Below, in pieces: positions 18,096-26,445 of a stretch of 64,000 bases of DNA (positions are counted from its first letter, which is position 1; the number at the start of each line of letters is the position of its first letter). Position numbers and translations under genes: made by a program. Origin of the DNA: CAXBMB01 sp052078155 (GTDB lineage Bacteria > Pseudomonadota > Alphaproteobacteria > Kiloniellales > DSM-21159). Location: positions 62,001-126,000 of the forward strand of contig JBQJBP010000004.1 in NCBI GenBank assembly GCA_052078155.1, given 5' to 3'. The notes beneath the pieces were generated by a model. That model saw only the letters and a program-made list of their open reading frames with translations. It was not told the origin of the DNA and searched no databases.

Positions 18096-19466
18096 TTACA
18101 CTGCGCGGGAGTGGCGACCTTCATCGGGTTTGAGGTAGCTGTCGAACACAGCTGCAACCGCACGCACCAGGGTCCGGCCCGGCTCCGTGACGTCCAGACG
18201 ATTGCCGTCCCAGGTGATGACGCCATCCTGCGCGAAGGCGGCCAGCTGAGCTTTCTCAGCGCTCAGATCCAGCTTCTGCCCCGGGAAGCGCTTTGCAACT
18301 TCGGCCAGATCCACAGCCAGATCACACATCACCCCTTCAATGAGACTGCGGCGATAGAGATCTTCCGGGGTCACGGCCACGCCGCGGGCCACCGGCAGGA
18401 TGCCCGCCTGAACGGCTTTGCGATACTCCGGCATGCCCACGTGGTTCTGCTGATACCCCTGGGGCAAAGACCCGATGGCTGAGGCCCCCAGCCCGATCAG
18501 CGCCGGGGCGGCATCGGTGGTATAACCCTGAAAATTGCGGTGCAGCTGGCCCTCATCCAGAGCCAGCGCCATGGCATCATCCGGTCGGGCAAAGTGATCC
18601 AGGCCAATACGGCGGTATCCGGCCTCAACCAGAATGCGGGCCGCTGTTTCCGCCTGCTCAAACCGCTCCTCTGTTTCCGGCAGCGCCTCCACAGGCATCA
18701 GCAACTGATGCTTTTTCATGTGAGGGACATGGGCGTAACCGAACAGCGAGACCCGGTTGGGATTTAACTCCAGCGCCACTTCAACTGACCGTTCAACACC
18801 TGCCACCGTTTGCAGCGGCAAGCCGTACATCAGATCAAGGTTGATGGCATCAATGCCCACGGCCCGCAGGCGGTTGACGGCAGAGGCGGTGACTTCCGGC
18901 GGCTGAAAGCGGTTACAGGCTTTCTGCACATCCGGGTTTACATCCTGCACACCGATAGAGGCTCGATTGATGCCCATATCCGCCAGCGCATAAACGGTTT
19001 CATCGGCCAGGTCGCGGGGGTCAACCTCAATGGCCAGTTCAGCCTGATCGGTCGCCTTGAAGTGGGACCAGATGGCTTTTCCCAGTCTGCGCAGGTCATC
19101 GGGCGATACCATACTGGGAGAGCCACCGCCAAAATGCAGATGCTCAAGTGGTCGCTGACCTTTGCCGGCCCCGGTGCCCAGTTCCCGGCCCACCAGTTCC
19201 AACTCGGCAAACAACAGATCCATGTAAGCCGCGACCGGCTCGTACTTGCGGACTACCCGCATGTTGCAGCCGCAGAAGTAACAAAGGGTGTCACAAAAGG
19301 GCACATGGAAATAGAGCGACAGGTTCTGCTCTTCTGGCAGAGCCCGCAGCCACTGGCCATAACAGTCGGCATCCACACCGGCATGGAAATGGGGCGCGGT
19401 GGGATAACTGGTGTAACGCGGCACGGGCCGGTCATATTTGGCGATGATTTTGTCTAGCATGGGCAT
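18096..19466 (-). CDS. hemN: Oxygen-independent coproporphyrinogen III oxidase (radical SAM)
   Basis: A 456-residue radical-SAM enzyme converting coproporphyrinogen III to protoporphyrinogen IX without oxygen. The iron-sulfur motif C58-x3-C62-x2-C65 (FCDTLCYFCGC) and the N-terminal RYTSYPTAP are diagnostic for HemN rather than HemW. GGGSPSMVSPDDLRRL and MYGLPLQT are further landmarks. Length is normal (E. coli 457). The upstream spacer has a perfect FNR/Anr-type box, consistent with induction at low oxygen. It is monocistronic. Confidence 0.95.
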   Translation of the reverse strand: MPMLDKIIAKYDRPVPRYTSYPTAPHFHAGVDADCYGQWLRALPEEQNLSLYFHVPFCDTLCYFCGCNMRVVRKYEPVAAYMDLLFAELELVGRELGTGAGKGQRPLEHLHFGGGSPSMVSPDDLRRLGKAIWSHFKATDQAELAIEVDPRDLADETVYALADMGINRASIGVQDVNPDVQKACNRFQPPEVTASAVNRLRAVGIDAINLDLMYGLPLQTVAGVERSVEVALELNPNRVSLFGYAHVPHMKKHQLLMPVEALPETEERFEQAETAARILVEAGYRRIGLDHFARPDDAMALALDEGQLHRNFQGYTTDAAPALIGLGASAIGSLPQGYQQNHVGMPEYRKAVQAGILPVARGVAVTPEDLYRRSLIEGVMCDLAVDLAEVAKRFPGQKLDLSAEKAQLAAFAQDGVITWDGNRLDVTEPGRTLVRAVAAVFDSYLKPDEGRHSRAV

Positions 19467-19495
19467 TTGATACTCCTGCTTCCGGGCGCAAGTCT

Positions 19496-19509
19496 TTGAC
19501 CTAGGTCAA
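19496..19509. promoter_or_regulatory. FNR/Anr/FixK-type box upstream of hemN
   Basis: TTGAC-CTAG-GTCAA is a perfect 14-bp palindrome matching the consensus TTGAY-N4-RTCAA of oxygen-responsive CRP/FNR regulators. It lies 30 bp upstream of the hemN start codon, close enough that it may overlap or lie just below the core promoter. No FNR-family regulator gene is in the window. Confidence 0.75.
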
Positions 19510-19701
19510 GCAACTTTTCTGCAAGAATCAGCCCTGGTGGGATCAGGCAGAGCGCCTGGGTTGCTGGCAAGGTTCAGGCGTTGGCCTGACCTGTTCTCTT
19601 CCCCCCCTTCAGCCCTTCACCTCAAAGGGACTGGAGCCGTCTGCACTTCCGGAGTGACATCGGGCCAAGCAAGCGCAGTGCGCACAAACACTTGAAGCGC
19701 T

Positions 19702-19865
19702 TAGAGCATGATCGGTTTGATTGGAATCGCTTTGCGCCTGTACCTAAACCGGGAAGCATCCTCAAAAACATTGAAAAGACTTTCACGATTCACGTGTTGT
19801 CACGCAGTGAGTCCACTTACACCGATTTGACTCTAGCGCTTTCCAGCAAACCGATGATGCTCTAA
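19702..19865 (-). repeat. Dispersed repeat copy D, composite with terminal inverted repeats
   Basis: Here the element lies in reverse orientation (GAGCATGATCGGTTTG at 19704 to CCGATTTGACTCTAG at 19835). It is followed directly by a second end in forward orientation (CAGCAAACCGATGATGCTCTAA). The result is 16-bp terminal inverted repeats with one mismatch, GAGCATGATCGGTTTG and CAAACCGATGATGCTC. It lies between hemN and the phosphatidyltransferase gene. Confidence 0.75.
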
Positions 19866-19912
19866 GTAAGCTTGCTGCTGTTCTCAACCACAGACCCGGG
19901 GAAGCCACGCCC

Positions 19913-20542
19913 ATGCTGGACGCAGCGCTGCGCCAGATCATTGACCCTCCGCTCAATCGGGCTGGCCGTCTGCTTGCCGGTCTGGGGGTTACCGCCAATC
20001 AGGTGACCGTCAGCGGATTTGTCTTGGGATTGCTCTCCCTGCCCCTGATCGCAGCAGACCAGACGCTCTGGGGACTGTTTTTCATTCTGCTTAATCGCCT
20101 GTTTGATGGTCTGGACGGGGCTGTCGCCCGCCAGCGCGGCCCCAACGACTTTGGCGGTTACCTGGATATTGTGCTGGATTTTGTTTTCTATTCCGGTGTG
20201 GTGCTGGCCTTTGCCTACCAGGACCCTTCAAACAGTTACGCAGCCCTGTTTCTGGTCTGGTCCTTCAGCGGCACCGGCTCTTCTTTTCTAGCCTATGCGA
20301 TTTTTGCCGCCAAAAGAAAGATCACCACGGCCATTCGCGGCTCCAAGTCCCTGTACTATCTGGGTGGCCTGACAGAAGGCACGGAAACCATCGCCCTTTT
20401 TGTCTTCATTTGCCTCTGGCCTAGCCTGTTCAAAGAAGCGGCCTATGTCTTTGGCACCCTCTGCTGGATCACCACAATTACCCGGATACTTGCGGCCCGA
20501 CAGGCGTTCAGCGACCCGGACAAAGATCCGGAGGCTCCATGA
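19913..20542 (+). CDS. CDP-alcohol phosphatidyltransferase family membrane protein
   Basis: A 209-residue protein with about five membrane spans. It carries the complete CDP-alcohol phosphotransferase motif D-x2-DG-x2-AR-x8-G-x3-D-x3-D at residues 65-89 (DGLDGAVARQRGPNDFGGYLDIVLD). It would transfer a phosphate-linked head group from a CDP-alcohol in the inner membrane. The acceptor is unclear: the protein is not close enough to PgsA or PssA by eye to name it. It overlaps the next gene by four bases (ATGA), so the two are co-translated; the methyltransferase partner could act on the same product. Confidence 0.85.
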   Translation: MLDAALRQIIDPPLNRAGRLLAGLGVTANQVTVSGFVLGLLSLPLIAADQTLWGLFFILLNRLFDGLDGAVARQRGPNDFGGYLDIVLDFVFYSGVVLAFAYQDPSNSYAALFLVWSFSGTGSSFLAYAIFAAKRKITTAIRGSKSLYYLGGLTEGTETIALFVFICLWPSLFKEAAYVFGTLCWITTITRILAARQAFSDPDKDPEAP

Positions 20543-21186
20543 AAGACCGCTGGCAGGGATACTATCAGGCGACCGAAGGCAAGCCTCCCCGCCCCACCCT
20601 GTTGCGGGCTTTAACGGAATGGTCCGCTTTGGGCCACAGGCAGCCCGGCCATGCCTTGGATCTGGGGGCTGGAACCGGTCGGGACAGTCTGGAGCTTTTG
20701 CAACAAGGCTGGAAAGTCAGCGCCTATGACGGAGACGCCAGTGGCCTGGCCAAACTACAGGAAAAATCCCGGTCTCTCTCACAAGGAGAAAAGCCGGCAC
20801 CTCCGTTGGACATCAACTGTCTGGCCTTTGAAGAGATCAGCCAGTTGCCTTCCTGTGATCTGATCAATGCCAGCTTCTCCCTGCCCTTTTGCAGGATCAA
20901 CGCCTTTGACAGTCTCTGGTCGGCCATCCGGCAGGCTCTCTCCCCCGGCGGCCTCTTCTGCGGGCAGTTGCTGGGACCACAGGATCAGTGGGTTGAAGAA
21001 CGAGGGCTTCTGAACTTTTCAGCCGACGACCTGCCCCCTCTGTTCAGTGGCTTCCGCGTCATTGAACAGCGTGAGGAAATCGGCCCAGGCTTCAGCTACA
21101 AGGGAGAGAAGTTCTGGCACATCTGGCACCTGGTGCTGCAACGCCTGGACGACGACAACAGCTCCAGCTCCAGCACCTCAGATTAG
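20539..21186 (+). CDS. Class I SAM-dependent methyltransferase, TehB-like
   Basis: A 215-residue methyltransferase with motif I HALDLGAGTGRDSLELLQQGWKVSAYDGD (residues 37-65) and a typical post-I acidic residue. The later motif reads INASFSLPFCRINAFDSLWSAIRQALSPGGLFCGQLLG. Its start codon overlaps the stop of the CDP-alcohol phosphatidyltransferase gene. The C-terminus is a low-complexity acidic/serine tail (DDDNSSSSSTSD). Small-molecule methylation is likely; the substrate is not determinable. Confidence 0.8.
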   Translation: MKDRWQGYYQATEGKPPRPTLLRALTEWSALGHRQPGHALDLGAGTGRDSLELLQQGWKVSAYDGDASGLAKLQEKSRSLSQGEKPAPPLDINCLAFEEISQLPSCDLINASFSLPFCRINAFDSLWSAIRQALSPGGLFCGQLLGPQDQWVEERGLLNFSADDLPPLFSGFRVIEQREEIGPGFSYKGEKFWHIWHLVLQRLDDDNSSSSSTSD

Positions 21187-22052
21187 CCGACTTCTGCCAC
21201 GGCAGGATCAAGATCCAGGCAGCTGGAGGGAATGGTGACTTCCTCCACACCGCGTTCGACGCCCAGCGCCCGCCAGGCAGCACCATAGGGACGTAAACCG
21301 TCTTCCGCCTCTGCCCGCAGCTGGCGGTCCAATTGAAGTGTGTCTTCCGGTGCGGTCCCGCCGCCCACCAGATTGATGCGGTCCTTTTCGATCATCTGAG
21401 CCAGGCGATCCGCCTTCAGACCCTTGCCGGGTGTAAAGCGGATCTGGCCATCAGACAGTTCCTTGTTCCGCGGGGAAAAGTCACTGGCATCCAGACCGCA
21501 CTGCAGATAGATGGGCGCAGCAGCTTCCAGTGACGCTTTGGCCTTGCGGGCTCCCCGAAGGAAGAAGGGGGCTCTGCCGGTACCGGGCACAAGATCCAGA
21601 GCCACGGCATCGACACCACCGGCCAGCAATCCTTCCACCTGCAGTCCCACCGCTGTTTCCAGCTCTTTGGGGCTGACATCCCAGCCAAAATCCCGAACCA
21701 CACCCAAAACAAAGCGGCGGCGGCCCCGCCCGGGCACTGCATCCACTGCCTCGCAGGCGATCTGAGCCGCCGCAAAGTTCAGGTAGAAGGCCTGTTCTTC
21801 CAGCCCTTTTTCCCGAAGGCTGAGAGGCGACGCCCCCAGCGCATTGGTGCGGATCACATCGGCCCCGGCCCGCAGGTAAGCCAGATGGGCCTCGCGAACC
21901 AGTTTGGACCGGGTGACGTTGAGCACTTCCAGGCAATCTTCAACACCAAAGAGATCCCGCGCCACATTCACATCCTGGGCGCGCAGCTGGCGGGCCAGCG
22001 AGCCGTCGGTCAAGAGAACGCGTTGATTGAGAGCGTCAGATAAGGTGCGCAT
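21183..22052 (-). CDS. Homocysteine S-methyltransferase-like protein lacking the zinc cysteine pair
   Basis: A 289-residue protein related to the homocysteine S-methyltransferase domain: LLTDGSLARQLRA at the front corresponds to the DGAMGT region, and VIRTNALGAS to TNTFG. Family enzymes bind zinc through three cysteines (GxNC and GGCCG). Here the first may survive as C185 (YLQCGLD), but the pair is replaced by glycine in VGGGTAPEDT (residues 229-238), so classic zinc-thiolate chemistry looks impossible. The start codon overlaps the metF stop (TAATG), fixing this start and showing tight coupling with MetF. A structural or accessory role in methionine synthesis is an inference. The adjacent plus-strand methyltransferase gene overlaps its 3' end by 4 bases. 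Confidence 0.7.
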   Translation of the reverse strand: MRTLSDALNQRVLLTDGSLARQLRAQDVNVARDLFGVEDCLEVLNVTRSKLVREAHLAYLRAGADVIRTNALGASPLSLREKGLEEQAFYLNFAAAQIACEAVDAVPGRGRRRFVLGVVRDFGWDVSPKELETAVGLQVEGLLAGGVDAVALDLVPGTGRAPFFLRGARKAKASLEAAAPIYLQCGLDASDFSPRNKELSDGQIRFTPGKGLKADRLAQMIEKDRINLVGGGTAPEDTLQLDRQLRAEAEDGLRPYGAAWRALGVERGVEEVTIPSSCLDLDPAVAEVG

Positions 22053-22918
22053 TATGCTGCCTCCTGCAAAGCGGGGGTAAGGCCAAGAATTCGGCACACA
22101 GCCAGAGTGAGAGACGGTCGGTTCAGGGTGTAGAAATGGAAGTCCTGCACCCCTTCGGCCTGCAACTGGCGACAAAGTTCTGCTGCCGTACTGGCGGCAA
22201 CCAGGGAACGCAGTTCCGGATCTTCATCCAGCCCCTCAAAGCGGGCTTTCAGCCAGTCCGGTACAGAGGCCCCGCACCGCTGACTGAAGGACAGGGTCTG
22301 GGCAAAGGAATGAATGGGCAGAATACCGGGGATCAGAGGCTGCGTGATCCCGGCGGCCTTGGCCCGATCCCGAAAGCGCAGGAACTGGTCTGCATCAAAA
22401 AAGTACTGGGTGATGGCCCGGCTGGCCCCGGCATCCAGCTTCCGCTTCAGGTTATCCAGATCAGCAGCTTGATCGGGCGAGTCGGGATGGCTTTCCGGAT
22501 AGGCCGCAACAGAGATGTCAAAATCGGCGATGGCGCGCAGGCCTGACACCAGATCCGCCGCATTGGCGTAGCCTTCCGGATGCGGCTGATAGGCGGCCCC
22601 CAGTTCCGGCATGTCGCCGCGCAAAGCCACCAGACGGCGCACCCCCGAGGTGGCCCAGCGTCGGGCCAGGTTATTGATTTTGGCTTTAGAGGCGCCAACT
22701 GCGGTAATGTGAGCCGCCACCGGCAGGTTCTGCGCGGACGACAACTCACTGACCAGTTCTTCTCCCCGGGTTTGGTCACTTCCGGCGGCGCCATAGGTGA
22801 CGGAAAAAAAGTCGGGCTGAAGATCTCTGAGCTTACTGACACAGGCAGCAAAGCTCTCTTCGCCGCGCGGGGATTTGGGAGGGAAAAGTTCAAAAGAGAG
22901 ATTTGGGGTCGGGTACAT
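22052..22918 (-). CDS. metF: Methylenetetrahydrofolate reductase
   Basis: A 288-residue flavoprotein reducing 5,10-methylene-THF to 5-methyl-THF, the methyl donor for methionine synthesis. It opens with LSFELFPPKSPRGEESF, the usual MetF start. FFSVTYGAAGSDQTR, PVAAHITAVGASKAKI and RRLVALRGDMPE are family hallmarks, and AITQYFFDADQFLRFRDRA confirms it. The start at 22918 follows AAGGAAC; the longer open frame upstream is not family-like. It lies downstream of the fused ArsR-methyltransferase regulator on the same strand and is coupled to the homocysteine methyltransferase-like gene. Confidence 0.95.
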   Translation of the reverse strand: MYPTPNLSFELFPPKSPRGEESFAACVSKLRDLQPDFFSVTYGAAGSDQTRGEELVSELSSAQNLPVAAHITAVGASKAKINNLARRWATSGVRRLVALRGDMPELGAAYQPHPEGYANAADLVSGLRAIADFDISVAAYPESHPDSPDQAADLDNLKRKLDAGASRAITQYFFDADQFLRFRDRAKAAGITQPLIPGILPIHSFAQTLSFSQRCGASVPDWLKARFEGLDEDPELRSLVAASTAAELCRQLQAEGVQDFHFYTLNRPSLTLAVCRILGLTPALQEAA

Positions 22919-22989
22919 TCTGGTCAGTTCCTTTGCAGCGGCCTGCGGGATCCCTGATTGAGAGATCCGGCGGCGCTTTTTCTCAGACG

Positions 22990-23985
22990 TTACGAAATGG
23001 CTTTGCTGTCTTGTGGCTGGCTTTCCTGATCGGGTGTGTCGCCGGCTCTTTGATCGTTGGCAGGTCGGCGGGCCTCCCACAGGCAAACGGTCAGCTCCCC
23101 TCCTTCCAGGCGGCGCGGCATGACAGCCGACAGGCCTGCTTCCGAGAGGAGCTCCGACATTCGTGAGCTTTCAAAGCCCAGCCAGCGGTGGGCCTGTTCA
23201 TCTCTCAGATCCCGGCGGTCATGCTCGGCGAAATCAACAATCATCAACCGCCCACCAGGGCGCAGCACCCGGGCCACTTCGCCGAGTGTTGCAACGGGAT
23301 TGTCGGAGAAGTGCAGCACCATGTGCAGGGTAACGGCATCAAAACTGCCATCGCTGTAAGGCAGCCGGTTCATGTCGCCATGGCGCACCTGGCAATGGCT
23401 GAGACCGGCGCGAAAGACGTTCGACCGGGCCACGTTGAGCATCTCCAGAGACCGGTCGATGCCAACGCCTTCGCGCACCTGATCTCCCAGAAGGGTCAGA
23501 ATGTGCCCGGCCCCTGTGCCCAGATCCAGAAGGCGGTCCACGGGTTCCTGCTCAAAGGCCTGCCGCAGAGCTGTATCAACCTCTGCCTGATCGACATGCA
23601 GTTCCCGCAGTTTTTCCCAGGTGATGGCATTGCGGCGGAAGTAGGCATCGGCCTTGACGGCCCAGAAAGCCTTCACTTTTTCCAGGCGTTTCAGGTCAAG
23701 CTCCTGCACGGCGTCATCCTGGGGCATCAGATCCACGATGACCCGTGCCAGATCTGCTGACTGGGTGGTGGTGGCCTGTCGATAGAACGCCCAGGACCCT
23801 TCCTGATGCCGTTCCAGCAGCCCGGCTTCCACCAGCAGTTTGAGATGACGGGAAACTCTGGGCTGGCTCTGGCCCAGGATTTCAACCAGTTCACTGACGG
23901 TCAGCTCAGCATGCGAACACAGCCCCAGAATGCGCAGGCGTGTGGCTTCTGCGGCAGCCTTCAAACCCTGTAACAGCTGATCCAT
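22990..23985 (-). CDS. ArsR-family regulator fused to a SAM-dependent methyltransferase
   Basis: A 331-residue fusion. Residues 5-90 are an ArsR winged helix (LRILGLCSHAELTVSELVEILGQSQPRVSRHLKLLVEAGLL). Residues 145-320 are a class I methyltransferase (LLDLGTGAGHILTLLG, then FDAVTLHMVLHFSDNPVATLGEVARVLRPGGRLMIVDF). It sits directly upstream of metF, and an AT-rich palindrome lies at 24057-24076 before its start. ArsR-type SahR regulators sense S-adenosylhomocysteine and control methionine-cycle genes. A SAM/SAH-binding domain fused to such a repressor would suit the same role, but that is inference. The C-terminal 30 residues are polar and probably disordered. Confidence 0.85.
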   Translation of the reverse strand: MDQLLQGLKAAAEATRLRILGLCSHAELTVSELVEILGQSQPRVSRHLKLLVEAGLLERHQEGSWAFYRQATTTQSADLARVIVDLMPQDDAVQELDLKRLEKVKAFWAVKADAYFRRNAITWEKLRELHVDQAEVDTALRQAFEQEPVDRLLDLGTGAGHILTLLGDQVREGVGIDRSLEMLNVARSNVFRAGLSHCQVRHGDMNRLPYSDGSFDAVTLHMVLHFSDNPVATLGEVARVLRPGGRLMIVDFAEHDRRDLRDEQAHRWLGFESSRMSELLSEAGLSAVMPRRLEGGELTVCLWEARRPANDQRAGDTPDQESQPQDSKAIS

Positions 23986-24056
23986 CTGACCTGTGCCTTT
24001 CTCTGCGCTCTCTCGTGAGGTCCCGGTGTTTTTCCCGGCATCCCATCCGAATACTC

Positions 24057-24076
24057 ATATAAGGATATCTTTATAT
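24057..24076. promoter_or_regulatory. AT-rich palindromic operator upstream of the ArsR-methyltransferase/metF operon
   Basis: ATATAAGGATATCTTTATAT is a 20-bp near-perfect inverted repeat (one mismatched pair) in an otherwise GC-rich region. It lies about 70 bp upstream of the regulator start. Its form suits autoregulation by an ArsR-type dimer and resembles SahR-type sites as I recall them. The overlapping TATAAT-like character suggests it also covers a promoter. Confidence 0.65.
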
Positions 24077-24419
24077 CTGAATTATGCAAGCAGAGTCTTT
24101 AAATGGCATGAAGAATGGCAAAAACTGAGGTTTTCAGGATCTGAACCGGAAGACTGAATGCGGCCGAAAACAATACAGTGAGAAGCGCAGTTACATCATT
24201 CTTCGGGATCGGGCAGGCCAATCCCTCCAGGGAGATTCGCGCTTCTGTTCAACAATTTAGAGAAAATCTTCAGCTAAAAAGACAAGTCGTTCAGCAGGCA
24301 GAATCGTCTGTTGCCCCTGTCAGAGGCAACAGCACCCCGTTTCGGGCAAAGCCACGAGACCTGCCCACAACAGCCACAGCTAAGCAGGACGTAAATGATG
24401 GCTTGATTTGGAGGACCGG

Positions 24420-24743
24420 TTAATTCACGGCCCGGGGCAGCGGCAGGTAGCGGCCTTCTTCCAGACCTTTGAAATGGGCCTGAATGTCCGGGTGTGAAAC
24501 GGGCGACCCGCTGTCGTCGGGCAGCAAATTCTGCTCTGAGACGTAGGCCACGTAGCTGTTCTGATCGTTTTCGGCCAGCAGATGGTAAAAGGGTTGATCC
24601 TTGGAGGGGCGAATGTCCTCAGGGATCGATTCCCACCATTCTTCCGTGTTGTTGAAGACCGGGTCCACGTCGAAGATCACCCCACGAAAGGGAAAGGCAC
24701 GGTGTTTAACAATTTGTCCGATTTCAAACTTGGCGACGCGCAA
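24420..24743 (-). CDS. hspQ: Heat shock protein HspQ (hemimethylated-DNA-binding family)
   Basis: A small YccV/HspQ-domain protein. KFEIGQIVKHRAFPFRGVIFDVDPVF, then YHLLAENDQNSYVAYVSEQNLLPDDSG and HPDIQAHF, match the family from end to end. The TTG at 24743 is preceded by GAGG at good spacing and gives the usual length of 107 residues. A GTG at 24788 would add 15 residues and has no good ribosome site. In E. coli HspQ is an adaptor for Lon-type proteolysis and binds hemimethylated DNA in vitro. It stands alone here. Confidence 0.88.
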   Translation of the reverse strand: MRVAKFEIGQIVKHRAFPFRGVIFDVDPVFNNTEEWWESIPEDIRPSKDQPFYHLLAENDQNSYVAYVSEQNLLPDDSGSPVSHPDIQAHFKGLEEGRYLPLPRAVN

Positions 24744-25000
24744 CGGTAAGGTCCTCGATAACAACTCAAACTCTCCCGGCAGCGCCACAAGAGCCTAACA
24801 AATAGCTAAGGTGCAGAAGTTTCTAACATCACGGACCCATAAAAGTCAGCCGATAGAGTAAAAAAATCTGAACGCTCTGCCAGTTTTTGCATCGTAAAGA
24901 GGAATATAGGAGGTGCGATTGCCTGCACACTCAGCATTGTCGCCTGGACTTCTTGCCTCAGGACAATTCAGATTCTCTGTCGCCCAGTGAACAAGCTGGA

Positions 25001-25222
25001 TCAGCTGCGCAGATCTACATTCGAGAGAACGGTATCCAGCACGACCTTCTTGGCCGCATCATCTTCCAGTCCCGCCATGGCAGCCACCAGCATGGCGGCA
25101 GCCGTCACCCCTTCCATGTGGGATTTCAGCTTGCTCTCACCACGTGACTTCGCTTCCGCAAAGGTCTCACTGTAGGCTTCTTCAGCCAAACCAATTGTGG
25201 TTTCGTCCAGGATTTCGGACAT
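25001..25222 (-). CDS. Small acidic hypothetical protein
   Basis: A 73-residue protein I do not recognise. It is acidic at the front (MSEILDETTIGLAEEAYSETFAEAK) with an alanine- and methionine-rich central helix (MEGVTAAAMLVAAMAGLEDDAAKKVVLDTV), and is predicted all-helical and soluble. The ATG follows GAGAAG at good spacing, and codon use fits the genome, so it is probably a real gene. No neighbour gives a clue to its role. Confidence 0.6.
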   Translation of the reverse strand: MSEILDETTIGLAEEAYSETFAEAKSRGESKLKSHMEGVTAAAMLVAAMAGLEDDAAKKVVLDTVLSNVDLRS

Positions 25223-25476
25223 GTCTTCTCAAAACCTTTAATCACAGGCAAGGGAGCTGGAGAGATCTCCCGGAAGGTGCAAAAGTCTGATCTGAGGTTT
25301 CCCCAGTCCAAACCTTGAGGTGATTCTACAGCAATTGGTTAAATCTTAGCTAAATGCCGATAAGAAGCAGTTAACAGGCATGATTTAGATTGCCAGGTCC
25401 ATCCGACGGCCTGTCAGAACTGCACCTGAGGGAAAGCCACGCTGCCTCACACCACGCCACTTTTGAACAGTTGGTT

Positions 25477-25492
25477 TCTAACGTCAGTTAGA
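25477..25492. promoter_or_regulatory. Palindrome upstream of the TetR regulator gene
   Basis: TCTAAC-GTCA-GTTAGA is a perfect 6-bp inverted repeat with a 4-bp spacer, 141 bp upstream of the TetR gene. It is a plausible autoregulatory operator. The remainder of the 25223-25633 spacer shows no gene. Confidence 0.5.
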
Positions 25493-25633
25493 TTAACATT
25501 CCGTGAGCGGACAGCGGCAAAAGCAAAAAATCCAGGGCTGTCAGAGATGTCGGTCAGTTGGCGCAGCAAGGACCAGAAGCTGTTCGACTGGCCCCATACC
25601 CGCGTCAGCCATTGAAAGATCACAGGTACAGTA

Positions 25634-26302
25634 ATGGGCCAAAAACCAACAGATATCCTGCAAACTCAGGAAGCCCAGGACAGCCTGAAACTCAGGGCTG
25701 CCAATGCCCACAACCTGAGCAAAGGGGACCGCACCCGCGAACACATTCTGCGCATCGCTGCCCGGCTCTACAGCGAACAGGGGTTCGGCACCACATCTCT
25801 GCGCGACATCGCGGCGGCGGCTGGCATGAAAGCCGGCTCTCTGTACTACCACTTCAACAGCAAGGAAGACATTGTCGTTGAAGTCCTGAATGCGGGCATT
25901 GCCTGGGTCTTTGAAGAAGTGCGCCTGTCTGTGGATTCCATGCCCGGCGACGCTGACAGCCTGGACAAAATCTCACAGGCAATCCGGGCTCATCTGGTGA
26001 TCCTGCATGAGGAAAGCGCCTTCACCGCCGCCAACATGCGCATCTTTGCCCAGGTGCCCGATGAGGTACGCCAGCGCCACCTTCCGCTACGCCGGGCCTA
26101 CGAAGACTACTGGGCACAGTTGATCAAAGACGCCCAGAAAGAGGGAAAGCTGAACCGGGAAACCAACGCCTCGCTTTTGCGGCTGAGCCTGCTGGGCGCG
26201 TTGAATTCCTCCATTGAATGGTATCGCGCCGACAAATCCAGCCTGGAAGCCGTGGCCGCCAACATCAGCGAAATCTTCCTGAAAGGCGCTCAGGCCCGCT
26301 AG
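25634..26302 (+). CDS. TetR/AcrR-family transcriptional regulator
   Basis: A 222-residue regulator. The TetR helix-turn-helix is at residues 32-80 (REHILRIAARLYSEQGFGTTSLRDIAAAAGMKAGSLYYHFNSKEDI). The C-terminal ligand domain has an unbranched helical look and resembles regulators of lipid or fatty-acid genes, but the ligand cannot be assigned. A long polar N-terminal arm of about 30 residues precedes the DNA-binding domain. No co-oriented target gene follows, so its targets are probably elsewhere. Confidence 0.88.
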   Translation: MGQKPTDILQTQEAQDSLKLRAANAHNLSKGDRTREHILRIAARLYSEQGFGTTSLRDIAAAAGMKAGSLYYHFNSKEDIVVEVLNAGIAWVFEEVRLSVDSMPGDADSLDKISQAIRAHLVILHEESAFTAANMRIFAQVPDEVRQRHLPLRRAYEDYWAQLIKDAQKEGKLNRETNASLLRLSLLGALNSSIEWYRADKSSLEAVAANISEIFLKGAQAR

Positions 26303-26317
26303 ATACTGATCCGCTGG

Positions 26318-26363
26318 GTTAGAAGCGCATTGCGCCAGGAACCAAGCAGTGGCTCATGCTCTT
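26318..26363 (+). repeat. Partial dispersed repeat, copy G
   Basis: GGTTAGAAGCGCATTGCGCC, then CAGTGGCTCATGCTCTT, resembles the end half of copy A with several changes. It sits just after the TetR gene. This is the weakest member of the family. Confidence 0.4.
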
Positions 26364-26445
26364 CTCTTTAGAAAGAGGGCATTTTCTATCAACGGATCTC
26401 TGTCGAGAGGACGCTGGATAGCAATCTGGCAGAATGTGGCTGCCC

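Noticed and set aside
24178..24423. An 81-codon plus-strand gene before hspQ
   Set aside because: No clear ribosome site or recognisable features; composition is unlike the neighbouring genes, and it overlaps the 3' end of hspQ.
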